A stretch of DNA of 64,000 nucleotides from positions 2,752,001-2,816,000 of the forward strand of contig NZ_CP023737.1 in NCBI RefSeq assembly GCF_002752655.1. The letters run 5' to 3'. Each line of letters opens with the position of its first letter. Within the stretch, counting starts at the first letter, position 1. Below the pieces are notes generated by a model. That model was not told where the DNA came from. It saw only the letters and a list, made by a program, of their open reading frames with translations, and ran no database searches. The stretch is from Methylosinus trichosporium OB3b (GTDB taxonomy: Bacteria; Pseudomonadota; Alphaproteobacteria; Rhizobiales; Beijerinckiaceae). The position numbers were made by a program, and so were the translations under genes. Of the stretch, positions 52,552 through 60,827 are shown one piece after another.

Positions 52552-53234
52552 ATCGTTCCGCCCTCCAGCAACGCGTGTGCGCGCGCAAAAATCGCGCGAA
52601 ACATTTCGGGGGTGAGCGCGCCGGTATTCGTGTTCAGCCGCGAGCAATGATAGCTGTCGATAAGCAATACGTCATGCTTCAGCATATTCGACGTGAGAAT
52701 ATGCTCGCGCCCATGAGCGAAAGGATGATCGCGCAGCTTCGCCGACAGCGCGCGCAGCACGCCCTCATGGGCGACGCGGCCGAGCGCGACGATCACGCGA
52801 AGCTCTGACATTTTCTCGATAGTCGCGACGAAGAAGGGTCGGCAGGCGGCGAGCTCGGCCGGCAGCGGCCGGTTGCCCGGCGGAACGCAACGCACGACAT
52901 TGGCGATGAGGCAGTCGATCAATTCGACGCCATCGTCCGCTCGCGCGTCATAGAGGCCGCGCGAGAAGCCATATTGCGCGAGAGTGGCGAACAGAAGCCG
53001 ACCGGCGTCGTCTCCGGTGAAGGCTCGGCCGGTGCGATTGGCTCCGCGCATTCCCGGAGCCAGCCCGACGATCAGCAGCCTCGCCGAGCGCGGCCCGAGA
53101 TCGAGAACGGGCGCATTATGCCATACGGGCTCACGTCCGCGCAGCTCGCGCCGGAGGGCGACGAGTCGCGGACAGAGCGGACAGTCCGAAGGCGGCTCGC
53201 CCGCAGAGGAGCGAGACGCCTCGTCACTCGTGAT
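52542..53234 (-). CDS. uracil-DNA glycosylase, Fe-S (UdgB/type 5-like), start codon unclear
   Basis: The enzyme removes uracil and related damaged bases from DNA. The full-length frame (230 residues) contains the Fe-S entry motif 'CPLCPRLVALR', the catalytic stretch 'LLIVGLAPGMRGANRTGRAF', further Cys residues 'LIDCLIANVVRCVPPGNRPL' and the late motif 'DSYHCSRLNTNTG'. No ATG, GTG or TTG precedes the first two cysteines; the frame opens after a stop inside the NYN gene. ATC at 53234-53232, followed by 'ACGAGTGAC', is where a start would be expected. The first ATG (53051) would remove the 'CPLC' half of the cluster site. Confidence 0.8.
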   Translation of the reverse strand: MTSDEASRSSAGEPPSDCPLCPRLVALRRELRGREPVWHNAPVLDLGPRSARLLIVGLAPGMRGANRTGRAFTGDDAGRLLFATLAQYGFSRGLYDARADDGVELIDCLIANVVRCVPPGNRPLPAELAACRPFFVATIEKMSELRVIVALGRVAHEGVLRALSAKLRDHPFAHGREHILTSNMLKHDVLLIDSYHCSRLNTNTGALTPEMFRAIFARAHALLEGGTMRA

Positions 53235-53832
53235 CGTCTTCGGGCGCGCCCTGGGTCACCGGCTGCGGACGACGCTCTTGGAAGCGCTGCATGCGCTCGG
53301 CGCGCTCGCCCGGATCGCGGCCGATCTTGCCGACGAGATGAATGAGATCGACGAACTCGTCCGACTGGCGGCGCAGCTCGTCGGCGATCATCGGCGGCTG
53401 AGTGGTGATCGTCGAGATCACCGAAACGCGCACGCCCTTGCGCTGCACGGCTTCGACCAGCGAGCGGAAATCGCCGTCTCCGGAGAACAGTACCAGATGA
53501 TCGATATGCTCGGCCATCTCCATAGCGTCGACGGCGAGCTCGATGTCCATATTGCCCTTGACCTTGCGGCGGCCGAGCGAATCGACGAACTCCTTCGTCG
53601 GCTTGGTGACGACGGCGTAGCCGTTGTAGTCCAGCCAATCGATCAGCGGACGGATCGAGGAATATTCCTGATCCTCGATCAGAGCGGTGTAATAGAAGGC
53701 GCGGATCAGGCGTCCCCTGGACTGGAACTCACGCAGGAGGCGCTTGTAGTCGATGTCGAAGCCGAGCGATTTGGCTGTCGCGTAGAGGTTGGCGCCATCA
53801 ATGAATAGAGCAATGCGTTCCGGGTCTGCCAT
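53224..53832 (-). CDS. NYN domain (LabA/DUF88-like) putative nuclease
   Basis: NYN proteins are PIN-like metal-dependent RNases. The 202-residue protein starts 'ERIALFIDGANLYATAKSLG' with the first catalytic Asp in 'IDGAN', followed by 'VTKPTKEFVDSLGRRKVKG', 'NMDIELAVDAMEMAEHID' and 'LVLFSGDGDFRSLVEAV' with the remaining acidic residues. It ends with a disordered tail. The stop overlaps the expected start region of the glycosylase gene, so the two are likely coupled. The substrate RNA is unknown. Confidence 0.9.
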   Translation of the reverse strand: MADPERIALFIDGANLYATAKSLGFDIDYKRLLREFQSRGRLIRAFYYTALIEDQEYSSIRPLIDWLDYNGYAVVTKPTKEFVDSLGRRKVKGNMDIELAVDAMEMAEHIDHLVLFSGDGDFRSLVEAVQRKGVRVSVISTITTQPPMIADELRRQSDEFVDLIHLVGKIGRDPGERAERMQRFQERRPQPVTQGAPEDDHE

Positions 53833-54256
53833 CTGTCTCGTTCTCGCTCATCGGGTTCCGGCCATCGGGAGGATCGCGGCTCGACGAATGCGCTGTGAAA
53901 CCCTCCGAACGGCAGCGCTTCGCACGGTTTTTCGTCCTTCGCCCCTCGCGCGATGAATGTTACGCTGGGCCCCGATGATTTGCCTGCGCTCCGTCCCGGC
54001 GTAGTTCTTCATCGCGACTCGCAGACGCTCGCGCCTACGGACTTACACGTCCCTGTCGGCTGTAAATCGGTCATGAAACGTCACGCGTCAAGAGGGCAAT
54101 ACAAATTTCATCGAGAAAAGATTGAGCAATATCAGCCACAGTTGTGGCGACATTGAGACTTGCGCGTTTTCCGCGTGCTCGGGGCGTTGCCGCGTTGCAT
54201 CGACGCGGAATTTGGTGTAGCAGCCGCCGAGCTGGGATCAATCGGGAGTCGTCGAA
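53833..54256. other. promoter region between NYN gene and rpoZ
   Basis: These 424 bases lie between divergent genes. A 67-codon frame at 53953-54156 exists, but its composition is not convincing. The AT-rich stretch 54090-54145 probably holds promoters. No RNA gene was recognised, though a structured RNA cannot be excluded by eye. Confidence 0.35.
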
Positions 54257-54643
54257 ATGGCGCGCGTAACCGTCGAGGACTGCATCGACAAGATCGAGAA
54301 CCGATTCGATCTCGTGCTGCTGGCGGCGCATCGCGCCCGGCTGATCTCCTCGGGCCAATCGATTCTCGTCGAGCGCGACAAGGACAAGAACCCGGTGGTG
54401 GCTCTGCGCGAGATCGCCGAGACCGCGCTCGCGCCGGACGATCTCAAGGAAGATTTCATCCACTCGCTGCAGCGTCATGTCGAGGTGGACGAGCCCGAGA
54501 CCGAGGCGGCGCCGCCGCTGTCGGCGAGCGGCGCCGATCTGCCGGAGGGCGACGCGCAATTCGACCGCATGACGGAAGAAGATCTGCTGCGCGGCCTCGA
54601 AGGCCTGGTGCCGCCGGCCGAGGTCGAGGACGAAGGCGAGTAA
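54257..54643 (+). CDS. rpoZ: RNA polymerase omega subunit
   Basis: Omega supports assembly of RNA polymerase and forms part of a ppGpp-binding site. The 128-residue protein has the conserved start '[20 protein letters not shown]' and '[20 protein letters not shown]', and an acidic C-terminal tail usual in alphaproteobacteria. It precedes the rsh gene, as commonly found (omega next to the ppGpp enzyme). 'gggag' lies upstream of ATG 54257. Confidence 0.96.
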   Translation: MARVTVEDCIDKIENRFDLVLLAAHRARLISSGQSILVERDKDKNPVVALREIAETALAPDDLKEDFIHSLQRHVEVDEPETEAAPPLSASGADLPEGDAQFDRMTEEDLLRGLEGLVPPAEVEDEGE

Positions 54644-54840
54644 CGCCGGGTCCTATCCGCGCTCGTCCCTGATTTCTGGCGTTCCGGCGCATATGGCGCT
54701 GGAGACGGCGAGCGAGCTGGTCTAGATTGAAGGCGAACGCGGCCCCGGGCCGGCTCGGCGCCTTGCTCGCTTCCCCTCCATTCTCGAGAGTTCCGACAGG
54801 CCGCCGACGGTCCGACAGATATGATCGTTGGTCGACGCCG

Positions 54841-57054
54841 ATGATGCGCCAGTACGAGCTCGTCGAACGGGTTCGCAAATATAATCCCAAGGTCGACGAG
54901 GACCTGCTCAACCGAGCCTATGTCTACGCCATGAAGGCGCATGGACAGCAGACCCGCGCCTCGGGCGATCCCTATTTCTCGCATCCGCTCGAGGTCGCGG
55001 CGATCCTCACCGATCTGAAGCTCGACGACGCGACCATCGTCGCCGCCGTGCTGCACGACACCGTCGAGGACACGAGCTCGACGCTCGACGAGATCGAGCG
55101 CCTGTTCGGCCCGCAGATTCGCAAGCTGGTCGACGGCCTCACCAAGATCGAGAAGCTCGACCTCGTCTCGAAGAAGGCGGCGCAGGGCGAGAATTTCCGC
55201 AAGCTGCTGCTCGCCGTCTCCGAGGATGTGCGCGTGCTGCTGGTGAAGCTCGCCGATCGGCTGCACAATATGCGCACGCTGCATTTCGTGCCGCTGGAGA
55301 AGCGCGCCCGCATCGCGCAGGAGACGCTCGACATCTATGCGCCGCTCGCCGGCCGCATGGGCATGCAGCGCCTGCGTGAGGAATTGGAGGGCCTCGCCTT
55401 CCGCCATCTGACGCCCGAGGCCTATCTCGCCATCGAGACGCGCCTGCATGAATTGCGCGCCAAGAACGGCCGCATCATCAAGCGCATCGAGAAGGAGCTG
55501 ACCGAGGAGTTTTCCAAGCGCGGCATTCACGCCGCGGTCACCGGGCGGCAGAAGGCGCCATTCTCGATCTGGCGCAAGATGGAGCGCAAATCCATCGCCT
55601 TCGAGCAGCTCTCCGACATTTTCGGCTTTCGCATCATCGTCGACGAGGTCGAGGACTGCTATCGCGCGCTCGGCATCGTCCATACGAAATGGCCGAGCGT
55701 GCCGGGACGGTTCAAGGATTATATCTCGACGCCCAAGCAGAACGACTATCGTTCGATCCACACGACGGTGATCGGTCCTGGGCATCAGCGCGTCGAATTG
55801 CAGATCCGCACCGCCGAAATGCACGAGATCGCCCGTTTCGGCATCGCCGCCCATGCGCTCTACAAGGACAGCGCCAGCGTCGAGGGCAAGGAGGAGCTGG
55901 CCAAGGAGAGCCGCGCCTTCAAATGGCTGCAGGACACGCTCGACCTGCTCGCCCATGGCGATAGTCCGGACGAGTTCCTCGAGCATACGCGGCTCGAATT
56001 GTTCCAGGATCAGGTGTTCTGCTTCACGCCCAAGGGCGGGCTCATCGCTCTGCCGCGCGGCGCGACGCCGATCGATTTCGCCTATGCCGTGCATACGCTC
56101 GTCGGCAATTCGGCGGTCGGCTGCAAGCTCAACGGACGCATCTCGCCGGTGCTGTCGCAACTGCAGAACGGCGACGAGGTCGAGATCATCCGCGCCGAAG
56201 GCCATGTGCCGCCGGCCGCCTGGGAATCGCTCGTCGTCACCGGCAAGGCGCGGGCGGCGATCCGCCGCGCGACGCGCGAGGCTGTGCGCCGGCAATATGC
56301 GGGGCTCGGCCGGCAGATCGTCGCGCGCGCTTTCGAGCGCGCCGGGCGGCCCTATTCCGACGACAAGCTGAAGGCGGCGCTGCCGCGGCTCGCGCGCCCC
56401 TCGCTCGACGACGCCTTCGCCGCTGTGGGCCGCGGCGAGATCTATTCGGGCGATGTGGTGAAGGCCGTGCATCCGGATTTCACCGAGGAGCGCAAGCAGC
56501 CGGCGCCGTTGACGCGGCTCGAGCCCGGCGAGCCGGGCTGGTTCGGCATGAAGTCGAATGTCAATGTCGTGTTCAAGGCGCCGGGCGGCGCCGACGAGAC
56601 GAGCGCCATACCGATTCGCGGCCTGCGCGGCGACGTGCCGGTGCGCTTCGCGCCCGAGGGCGGCGCCGTGCCGGGCGACCGCATCGTCGGCATTCTGACG
56701 CCCGGCGAGGGCATCACCATCTATCCCATTCAATCGCCGGCGCTCACCGCCTTCGACGATCAGCCCGACCGCTGGCTCGATGTGCGCTGGGACATCGATC
56801 CCGAGAGCCGCGAGCTGTTCCCCGCCACGCTTCTCGTCACTGCGATCAACGAGCCCGGCACGCTCGGAGCGCTCGCCACGGTGATCGGCGAGGCGGGCGC
56901 CAATATCGACAATGTCTCGTTCAGCGTCCATTCTCCCGACTTCCGCGAGATGCGATTCGACCTCGAGGTCGCCGACCTCAAGCATTTGAACGACATCATC
57001 GCCCGCCTTCGCGCCAGCGCTCTGGTCAGCAAGGTCGAGCGCGTCAATGGGTGA
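54841..57054 (+). CDS. rsh: bifunctional (p)ppGpp synthetase/hydrolase Rsh
   Basis: Rsh makes and degrades the alarmone (p)ppGpp in response to nutrient stress. The 737-residue protein has an HD hydrolase domain ('SHPLEVAAILTDLKLDD', 'AAVLHDTVEDT'), a synthetase domain ('DYISTPKQNDYRSIHTTVIG'), a TGS domain ('FCFTPKGGLIALPRGATPID') and a C-terminal ACT domain ('TLGALATVIGEAGANIDNVS'). The HD residues are intact, so hydrolysis is expected. ATG 54841 gives the family-typical 'MMRQYELVERVRKYNP'; the reading frame extends further upstream without need. Confidence 0.96.
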   Translation: MMRQYELVERVRKYNPKVDEDLLNRAYVYAMKAHGQQTRASGDPYFSHPLEVAAILTDLKLDDATIVAAVLHDTVEDTSSTLDEIERLFGPQIRKLVDGLTKIEKLDLVSKKAAQGENFRKLLLAVSEDVRVLLVKLADRLHNMRTLHFVPLEKRARIAQETLDIYAPLAGRMGMQRLREELEGLAFRHLTPEAYLAIETRLHELRAKNGRIIKRIEKELTEEFSKRGIHAAVTGRQKAPFSIWRKMERKSIAFEQLSDIFGFRIIVDEVEDCYRALGIVHTKWPSVPGRFKDYISTPKQNDYRSIHTTVIGPGHQRVELQIRTAEMHEIARFGIAAHALYKDSASVEGKEELAKESRAFKWLQDTLDLLAHGDSPDEFLEHTRLELFQDQVFCFTPKGGLIALPRGATPIDFAYAVHTLVGNSAVGCKLNGRISPVLSQLQNGDEVEIIRAEGHVPPAAWESLVVTGKARAAIRRATREAVRRQYAGLGRQIVARAFERAGRPYSDDKLKAALPRLARPSLDDAFAAVGRGEIYSGDVVKAVHPDFTEERKQPAPLTRLEPGEPGWFGMKSNVNVVFKAPGGADETSAIPIRGLRGDVPVRFAPEGGAVPGDRIVGILTPGEGITIYPIQSPALTAFDDQPDRWLDVRWDIDPESRELFPATLLVTAINEPGTLGALATVIGEAGANIDNVSFSVHSPDFREMRFDLEVADLKHLNDIIARLRASALVSKVERVNG

Positions 57055-57063
57055 GCCCTCGAG

Positions 57064-57813
57064 ATGACACGTCACATTCGCCTCGGCGTGAACGTCGACC
57101 ATGTCGCCACCATCCGCAATGCGCGCGGCGGTCTTGCGCCCGATCCCATTCGCGCGGCGCTGCTCGCCATCGAGGCCGGCGCCGACGGCATCACCGCGCA
57201 TCTGCGTGAGGATCGCCGTCATATTCGCGACGAGGACATGGCGCGGCTGAAGGCGAGCATCTCCAAGCCGCTCAATTTCGAGATGGCGGCGACCGAGCAG
57301 ATGCTCGACATCGCGTTGAAGACGCAGCCGCACGCGGTCTGCCTCGTGCCCGAGCGGCGCACCGAGCGCACCACCGAGGGCGGGCTCGACGTCTTCGGCG
57401 GCCACGACCATCTCGTTCCCTTCGTCGACGAGCTGAACCGCGCCCATATTCGCGTCTCTCTGTTCATCGAGCCCAATCCCGCCGCCATCGACGCCGCCGC
57501 CTCGATCCGCGCCCCCGTGGTCGAGCTGCACACGGGCGCCTGGTGCCATGCGGTCGAGATCGGCGACGCGGCGCTGGCCGAGCGCGAATATGCGCGCATC
57601 GTCGCCGCCGCGGCGCATACGGCGGAACGCGGCATAGAATGCCACGCCGGCCATGGGCTCGATTATGCGACGGCGCGGCGCATCGCCGGCCTGCCGCAGA
57701 TCGTGGAGCTCAACATCGGCCATTTCCTCATCGGCGAGGCGGTGTTCGTCGGCCTTTCCGATTCGATCCGGCAGATGCGCCGGGCGATCGACGAAGGCAC
57801 GGCCGCTTCATGA
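57064..57813 (+). CDS. pdxJ: pyridoxine 5'-phosphate synthase
   Basis: PdxJ performs the last ring-closing step of vitamin B6 synthesis. The 249-residue TIM-barrel protein has '[19 protein letters not shown]', '[16 protein letters not shown]' and '[20 protein letters not shown]', and active-site Glu/His residues in these motifs. It starts nine bases after rsh and overlaps acpS by ATGA. The order rsh-pdxJ-acpS-lepB-rnc-era is typical of alphaproteobacteria. Confidence 0.97.
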   Translation: MTRHIRLGVNVDHVATIRNARGGLAPDPIRAALLAIEAGADGITAHLREDRRHIRDEDMARLKASISKPLNFEMAATEQMLDIALKTQPHAVCLVPERRTERTTEGGLDVFGGHDHLVPFVDELNRAHIRVSLFIEPNPAAIDAAASIRAPVVELHTGAWCHAVEIGDAALAEREYARIVAAAAHTAERGIECHAGHGLDYATARRIAGLPQIVELNIGHFLIGEAVFVGLSDSIRQMRRAIDEGTAAS

Positions 57814-58205
57814 TCATCGGCTTCGGCAGCGATCTCTGCGACATCCGCCGCATCGAGGAGGCGCTGGAGCGCTATGGCGAGCGCTTCACGCGCCGCTGCT
57901 TCACCGATGTCGAGCGCGCCAAATCCGATGGGCGGGCGTCGCGCGCGGCCTCCTACGCCAAGCGCTTCGCCGCCAAGGAGGCTTGCGCCAAGGCGCTCGG
58001 CACCGGCATAAAGGACGGCGTCGGCTGGAAGACGATGGGCGTCGTCAATCTGCCCTCCGGCAAGCCGACCGTGGAGCTGACCGGCGGCGCCGCCGAGCGC
58101 CTCGCCGAGCTCGCGCCGCAGGGCGCGAAAATCGTCATTCATTTGACTCTGACCGACGAATATCCGCTCGCGCAGGCCCAGGTTCTCATCGAGGCGGTGA
58201 CGTGA
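57810..58205 (+). CDS. acpS: holo-[acyl-carrier-protein] synthase
   Basis: AcpS attaches the 4'-phosphopantetheine arm to acyl carrier protein. The 131-residue protein has the Mg-binding Asp8 in '[17 protein letters not shown]' and the Glu in '[17 protein letters not shown]'. ATG 57810 overlaps the pdxJ stop (ATGA). It belongs to the same operon as lepB downstream. Confidence 0.97.
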   Translation: MIIGFGSDLCDIRRIEEALERYGERFTRRCFTDVERAKSDGRASRAASYAKRFAAKEACAKALGTGIKDGVGWKTMGVVNLPSGKPTVELTGGAAERLAELAPQGAKIVIHLTLTDEYPLAQAQVLIEAVT

Positions 58206-58293
58206 TAGAGCGGGAGACGGCGGGCCCTTCAGGTTCGCCCTTCAATCAACACGACCGAACGAGCGGCCTTCGGCCAAGAGGGAGTGACGCAGC

Positions 58294-59085
58294 TTGACCA
58301 GGAACGTCTCGGTCGCGGAACGGCGCGACGAAGGGGGTTTGCTCGAGACGATCAAGGTGATCGTCCAGGCGCTGATCATCGCGCTGGTCATTCGCACTCT
58401 GCTCTTCCAGCCCTTCAACATTCCCTCGGGCTCGATGATCCCGACGCTCTTGATCGGCGATTATGTGTTCGTCTCCAAATACGCCTATGGCTATTCCAAT
58501 TTCTCGCTGCCCTCGGTTCCGGTCGTCGACTGGCGGCTCGATCTCGTCTCCGGCCGCGTGATGGGCTCGGAGCCCAAGCGCGGCGACGTCGTCGTGTTCA
58601 AGCTGCCACGCGACAACGAGACCGATTACATCAAGCGCGTCATCGGCCTGCCCGGCGACCGCATCCAGATGATCGACGGCCGCCTCTACATCAATGGCGA
58701 GATCGTGCCGCGCGAGCCCAAGGCCAAGGAGCGCCAGGAGGGTCGCGACGGGCGCGAGGTCGAGGTGCCGACCTATACCGAGACGCTGCCGGGCGGCGTC
58801 GTCCATACGATCATCGAGATCGAGGGCGACCACGGCTACAAGGACAACACCGAGCTCTTCGTCGTGCCGCCGAATCATTATTTCATGATGGGCGACAATC
58901 GCGACAACTCCACCGACTCGCGCTTCGCGGCCGATGAAGGCGGCGTCGGCTATGTGCCGTTCGAGAATCTGGTCGGCCGCGCCGAGATCATCTTCTTCTC
59001 GGTGCACAAGGACGAATATGCGCTCGCCTTCTGGCGCTGGCCCTGGTCGGTGCGGTGGAGCCGGCTGTTCCAGCCGGCGCATTGA
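58294..59085 (+). CDS. lepB: signal peptidase I
   Basis: LepB cuts signal peptides from exported proteins at the periplasmic face. The 263-residue protein has one N-terminal membrane anchor ('TIKVIVQALIIALVIRTLLF'), the catalytic Ser in 'NIPSGSMIPTL' and Lys in 'DYIKRVIGLPGD', and 'GDNRDNSTDSR' (box E). It starts with TTG 58294, preceded by 'gaggga' at slightly long spacing; no ATG lies before the anchor. Confidence 0.96.
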   Translation: MTRNVSVAERRDEGGLLETIKVIVQALIIALVIRTLLFQPFNIPSGSMIPTLLIGDYVFVSKYAYGYSNFSLPSVPVVDWRLDLVSGRVMGSEPKRGDVVVFKLPRDNETDYIKRVIGLPGDRIQMIDGRLYINGEIVPREPKAKERQEGRDGREVEVPTYTETLPGGVVHTIIEIEGDHGYKDNTELFVVPPNHYFMMGDNRDNSTDSRFAADEGGVGYVPFENLVGRAEIIFFSVHKDEYALAFWRWPWSVRWSRLFQPAH

Positions 59086-59097
59086 CGCGCCGGAAAG

Positions 59098-59799
59098 ATG
59101 GGGTCGTCCGGCCGCAAGGATCTCGAAGCGCTGGAGGCGAGCGTCGGTCACGGTTTCGTGAACCGCGGCCTGCTCGAGCATGCGCTCACCCATGTCAGCG
59201 GCTCGACGGCGCGGACGGAGTCTTACGAACGTCTCGAATTTCTGGGCGACCGCGTGCTCGGCGTCGTTGTCGCCCATTTGCTCTACGAGACCTTTCCAGC
59301 GGAGAGCGAAGGCGAATTGTCGCGGCGCCTCGCCGATCTCGTGCGCAAGGAGTCCTGCGCCGAGGTGGCGGAGCGCTGGGGCGTCGGCCCGTTCATGCGG
59401 CTCGGCGACGGCGAGGCGCAGACCGGCGGACGGAAGAAGCGCGCCATATTGGGCGATATGTGTGAGGCGATCATCGGCGCGGTCTATCTCGACGGCGGCG
59501 CGGCGGCGGCCGAGGCCGTGGTGCGCGAGGCCTTCGGCGCCCGCATGCAGACGCAGGGCCGGCGCTTGCGCGACGCCAAGACCTCGCTGCAGGAATGGGC
59601 GCAGGCGCGGCGCCTGCCGACGCCGTGCTACAGGATGACATCGCGCAGCGGACCCGACCACGCGCCCTTCTTCAAGGTCGAGGTGGTGGTCGAAGGCTTC
59701 GTTCCGGCCGAAGGCGGCGGCGCCTCCAAGCGCGTCGCCGAGCAATCGGCGGCGCAGGCCTTTCTCGATCGCGAAGGCATAGAACGGGAAGGGACGTGA
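59098..59799 (+). CDS. rnc: ribonuclease III
   Basis: RNase III cuts double-stranded RNA in rRNA maturation and mRNA control. The 233-residue protein has the nuclease signature 'YERLEFLGDRVLGVVVAHLL', the second acidic site 'GDMCEAIIGAVYLDGG', and a C-terminal dsRNA-binding domain ('KTSLQEWAQARRLPTPCYRM', 'GGGASKRVAEQSAAQAFLD'). Its TGA overlaps the era start by one base. Confidence 0.97.
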   Translation: MGSSGRKDLEALEASVGHGFVNRGLLEHALTHVSGSTARTESYERLEFLGDRVLGVVVAHLLYETFPAESEGELSRRLADLVRKESCAEVAERWGVGPFMRLGDGEAQTGGRKKRAILGDMCEAIIGAVYLDGGAAAAEAVVREAFGARMQTQGRRLRDAKTSLQEWAQARRLPTPCYRMTSRSGPDHAPFFKVEVVVEGFVPAEGGGASKRVAEQSAAQAFLDREGIEREGT

Positions 59800-60737
59800 T
59801 GACATCGGAACAACTCCCTCACGACTCGCCCTCTGGAGCGAGCGACACCCGCTGCGGCTTCGTCGCGCTGGTCGGCGCGCCCAACGCCGGAAAATCGACG
59901 CTGCTCAATCAGCTCGTCGGCGCCAAAGTGTCGATCGTCTCACGCAAGGCGCAGACGACGCGCGCCCTCGTGCGCGGCATCGCCATCTCCGGCGAATCGC
60001 AGATCATCCTCGTCGACACGCCGGGCATTTTCGCGCCCAAGCGCCGGCTGGAGCGGGCGATGGTGGCGAGCGCGCTCTCGGGCGCCGGCGACGCCGATGC
60101 GGTGGTGCTGCTGATCGACGCGCGTCGCGGCCTCGACGCGGAAGTGGAAGAAATCATCGCCAAGCTGAACGAGCTCTCGGCGCCGAAGATTCTCGTGCTC
60201 AACAAGGTCGACGTCGTGCCGCGAGAATCGCTGCTGGGCTTGACGGCGGCGGTGACGCGACAGGCGGATTTCGCCGAGACCTATATGATCTCCGCGCTCA
60301 ATGGCGACGGCGTGCCGGATCTCCTCGCCAAGCTCGCGTCGATGATGAAGCCGTCGCCCTGGCTCTATCCGGAAGATCAGCTCTCCGACGCGCCGCTTCG
60401 TCTCCTCGCCGCCGAGATCACGCGCGAAAAAATCTTCGAGCGGCTGCACGACGAATTGCCCTATCAATCGACGGTCGAGACCGAGTCCTGGCAAAATCAG
60501 AAGGACGGCTCGGCGCGCATCGAGCAGACGATCTATGTCACGCGCGACGGGCAGAAGAAGATCGTGATCGGCGAGGGCGGCCGCACGATCAAGGCGATCG
60601 GCCAAGCGGCGCGCCACGAGATCCAGGAGGCCGCCGAGCAGAAGGTGCATCTCTTCCTGTTCGTGAAAGTGCGCGAGAACTGGGCGGACGATCCAGAGCG
60701 ATACCGGGAGATGCGGCTGGATTTTCCGAAGGAGTGA
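59799..60737 (+). CDS. era: GTPase Era
   Basis: Era binds the 3' end of 16S rRNA and assists assembly of the small ribosomal subunit. The 312-residue protein has the G1 motif 'GAPNAGKST', the effector region 'SRKAQTTR', 'DTPGI', 'NKVD', and a C-terminal KH domain ('RDGQKKIVIGEGGRTIKAIG'). ATG 59799 coincides with the last base of rnc. Last gene of the lepB-rnc-era operon; a repeat R3 half copy follows. Confidence 0.97.
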   Translation: MTSEQLPHDSPSGASDTRCGFVALVGAPNAGKSTLLNQLVGAKVSIVSRKAQTTRALVRGIAISGESQIILVDTPGIFAPKRRLERAMVASALSGAGDADAVVLLIDARRGLDAEVEEIIAKLNELSAPKILVLNKVDVVPRESLLGLTAAVTRQADFAETYMISALNGDGVPDLLAKLASMMKPSPWLYPEDQLSDAPLRLLAAEITREKIFERLHDELPYQSTVETESWQNQKDGSARIEQTIYVTRDGQKKIVIGEGGRTIKAIGQAARHEIQEAAEQKVHLFLFVKVRENWADDPERYREMRLDFPKE

Positions 60738-60783
60738 CGCCTACGACGCTGCGAACCGAAGGCGGAGCAATCTTTCAAGCGTA

Positions 60784-60825
60784 ATCCTGGATTGCTTCGT
60801 CGCTGCGCTCCTCATGATGACGGCG
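60784..60825. repeat. half copy of repeat family R3
   Basis: 'atcctggattgcttcgtcgc' followed by 'tgcgctcctcatgatgacgg' matches the right arm of the repeat at 40142-40224. It lies between convergent genes. Confidence 0.75.
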
Positions 60826-60827
60826 CT

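Noticed and set aside
53953..54156. 67-residue frame upstream of rpoZ
   Set aside because: No ribosome binding site, no family resemblance, and it lies in a region expected to hold promoters.
54475..57723. Minus-strand open frame of more than 1000 codons opposite rsh and pdxJ
   Set aside because: Its His/Asp/Arg-rich composition is typical of the antisense frame of high-GC genes; the plus strand encodes complete, well-known proteins.
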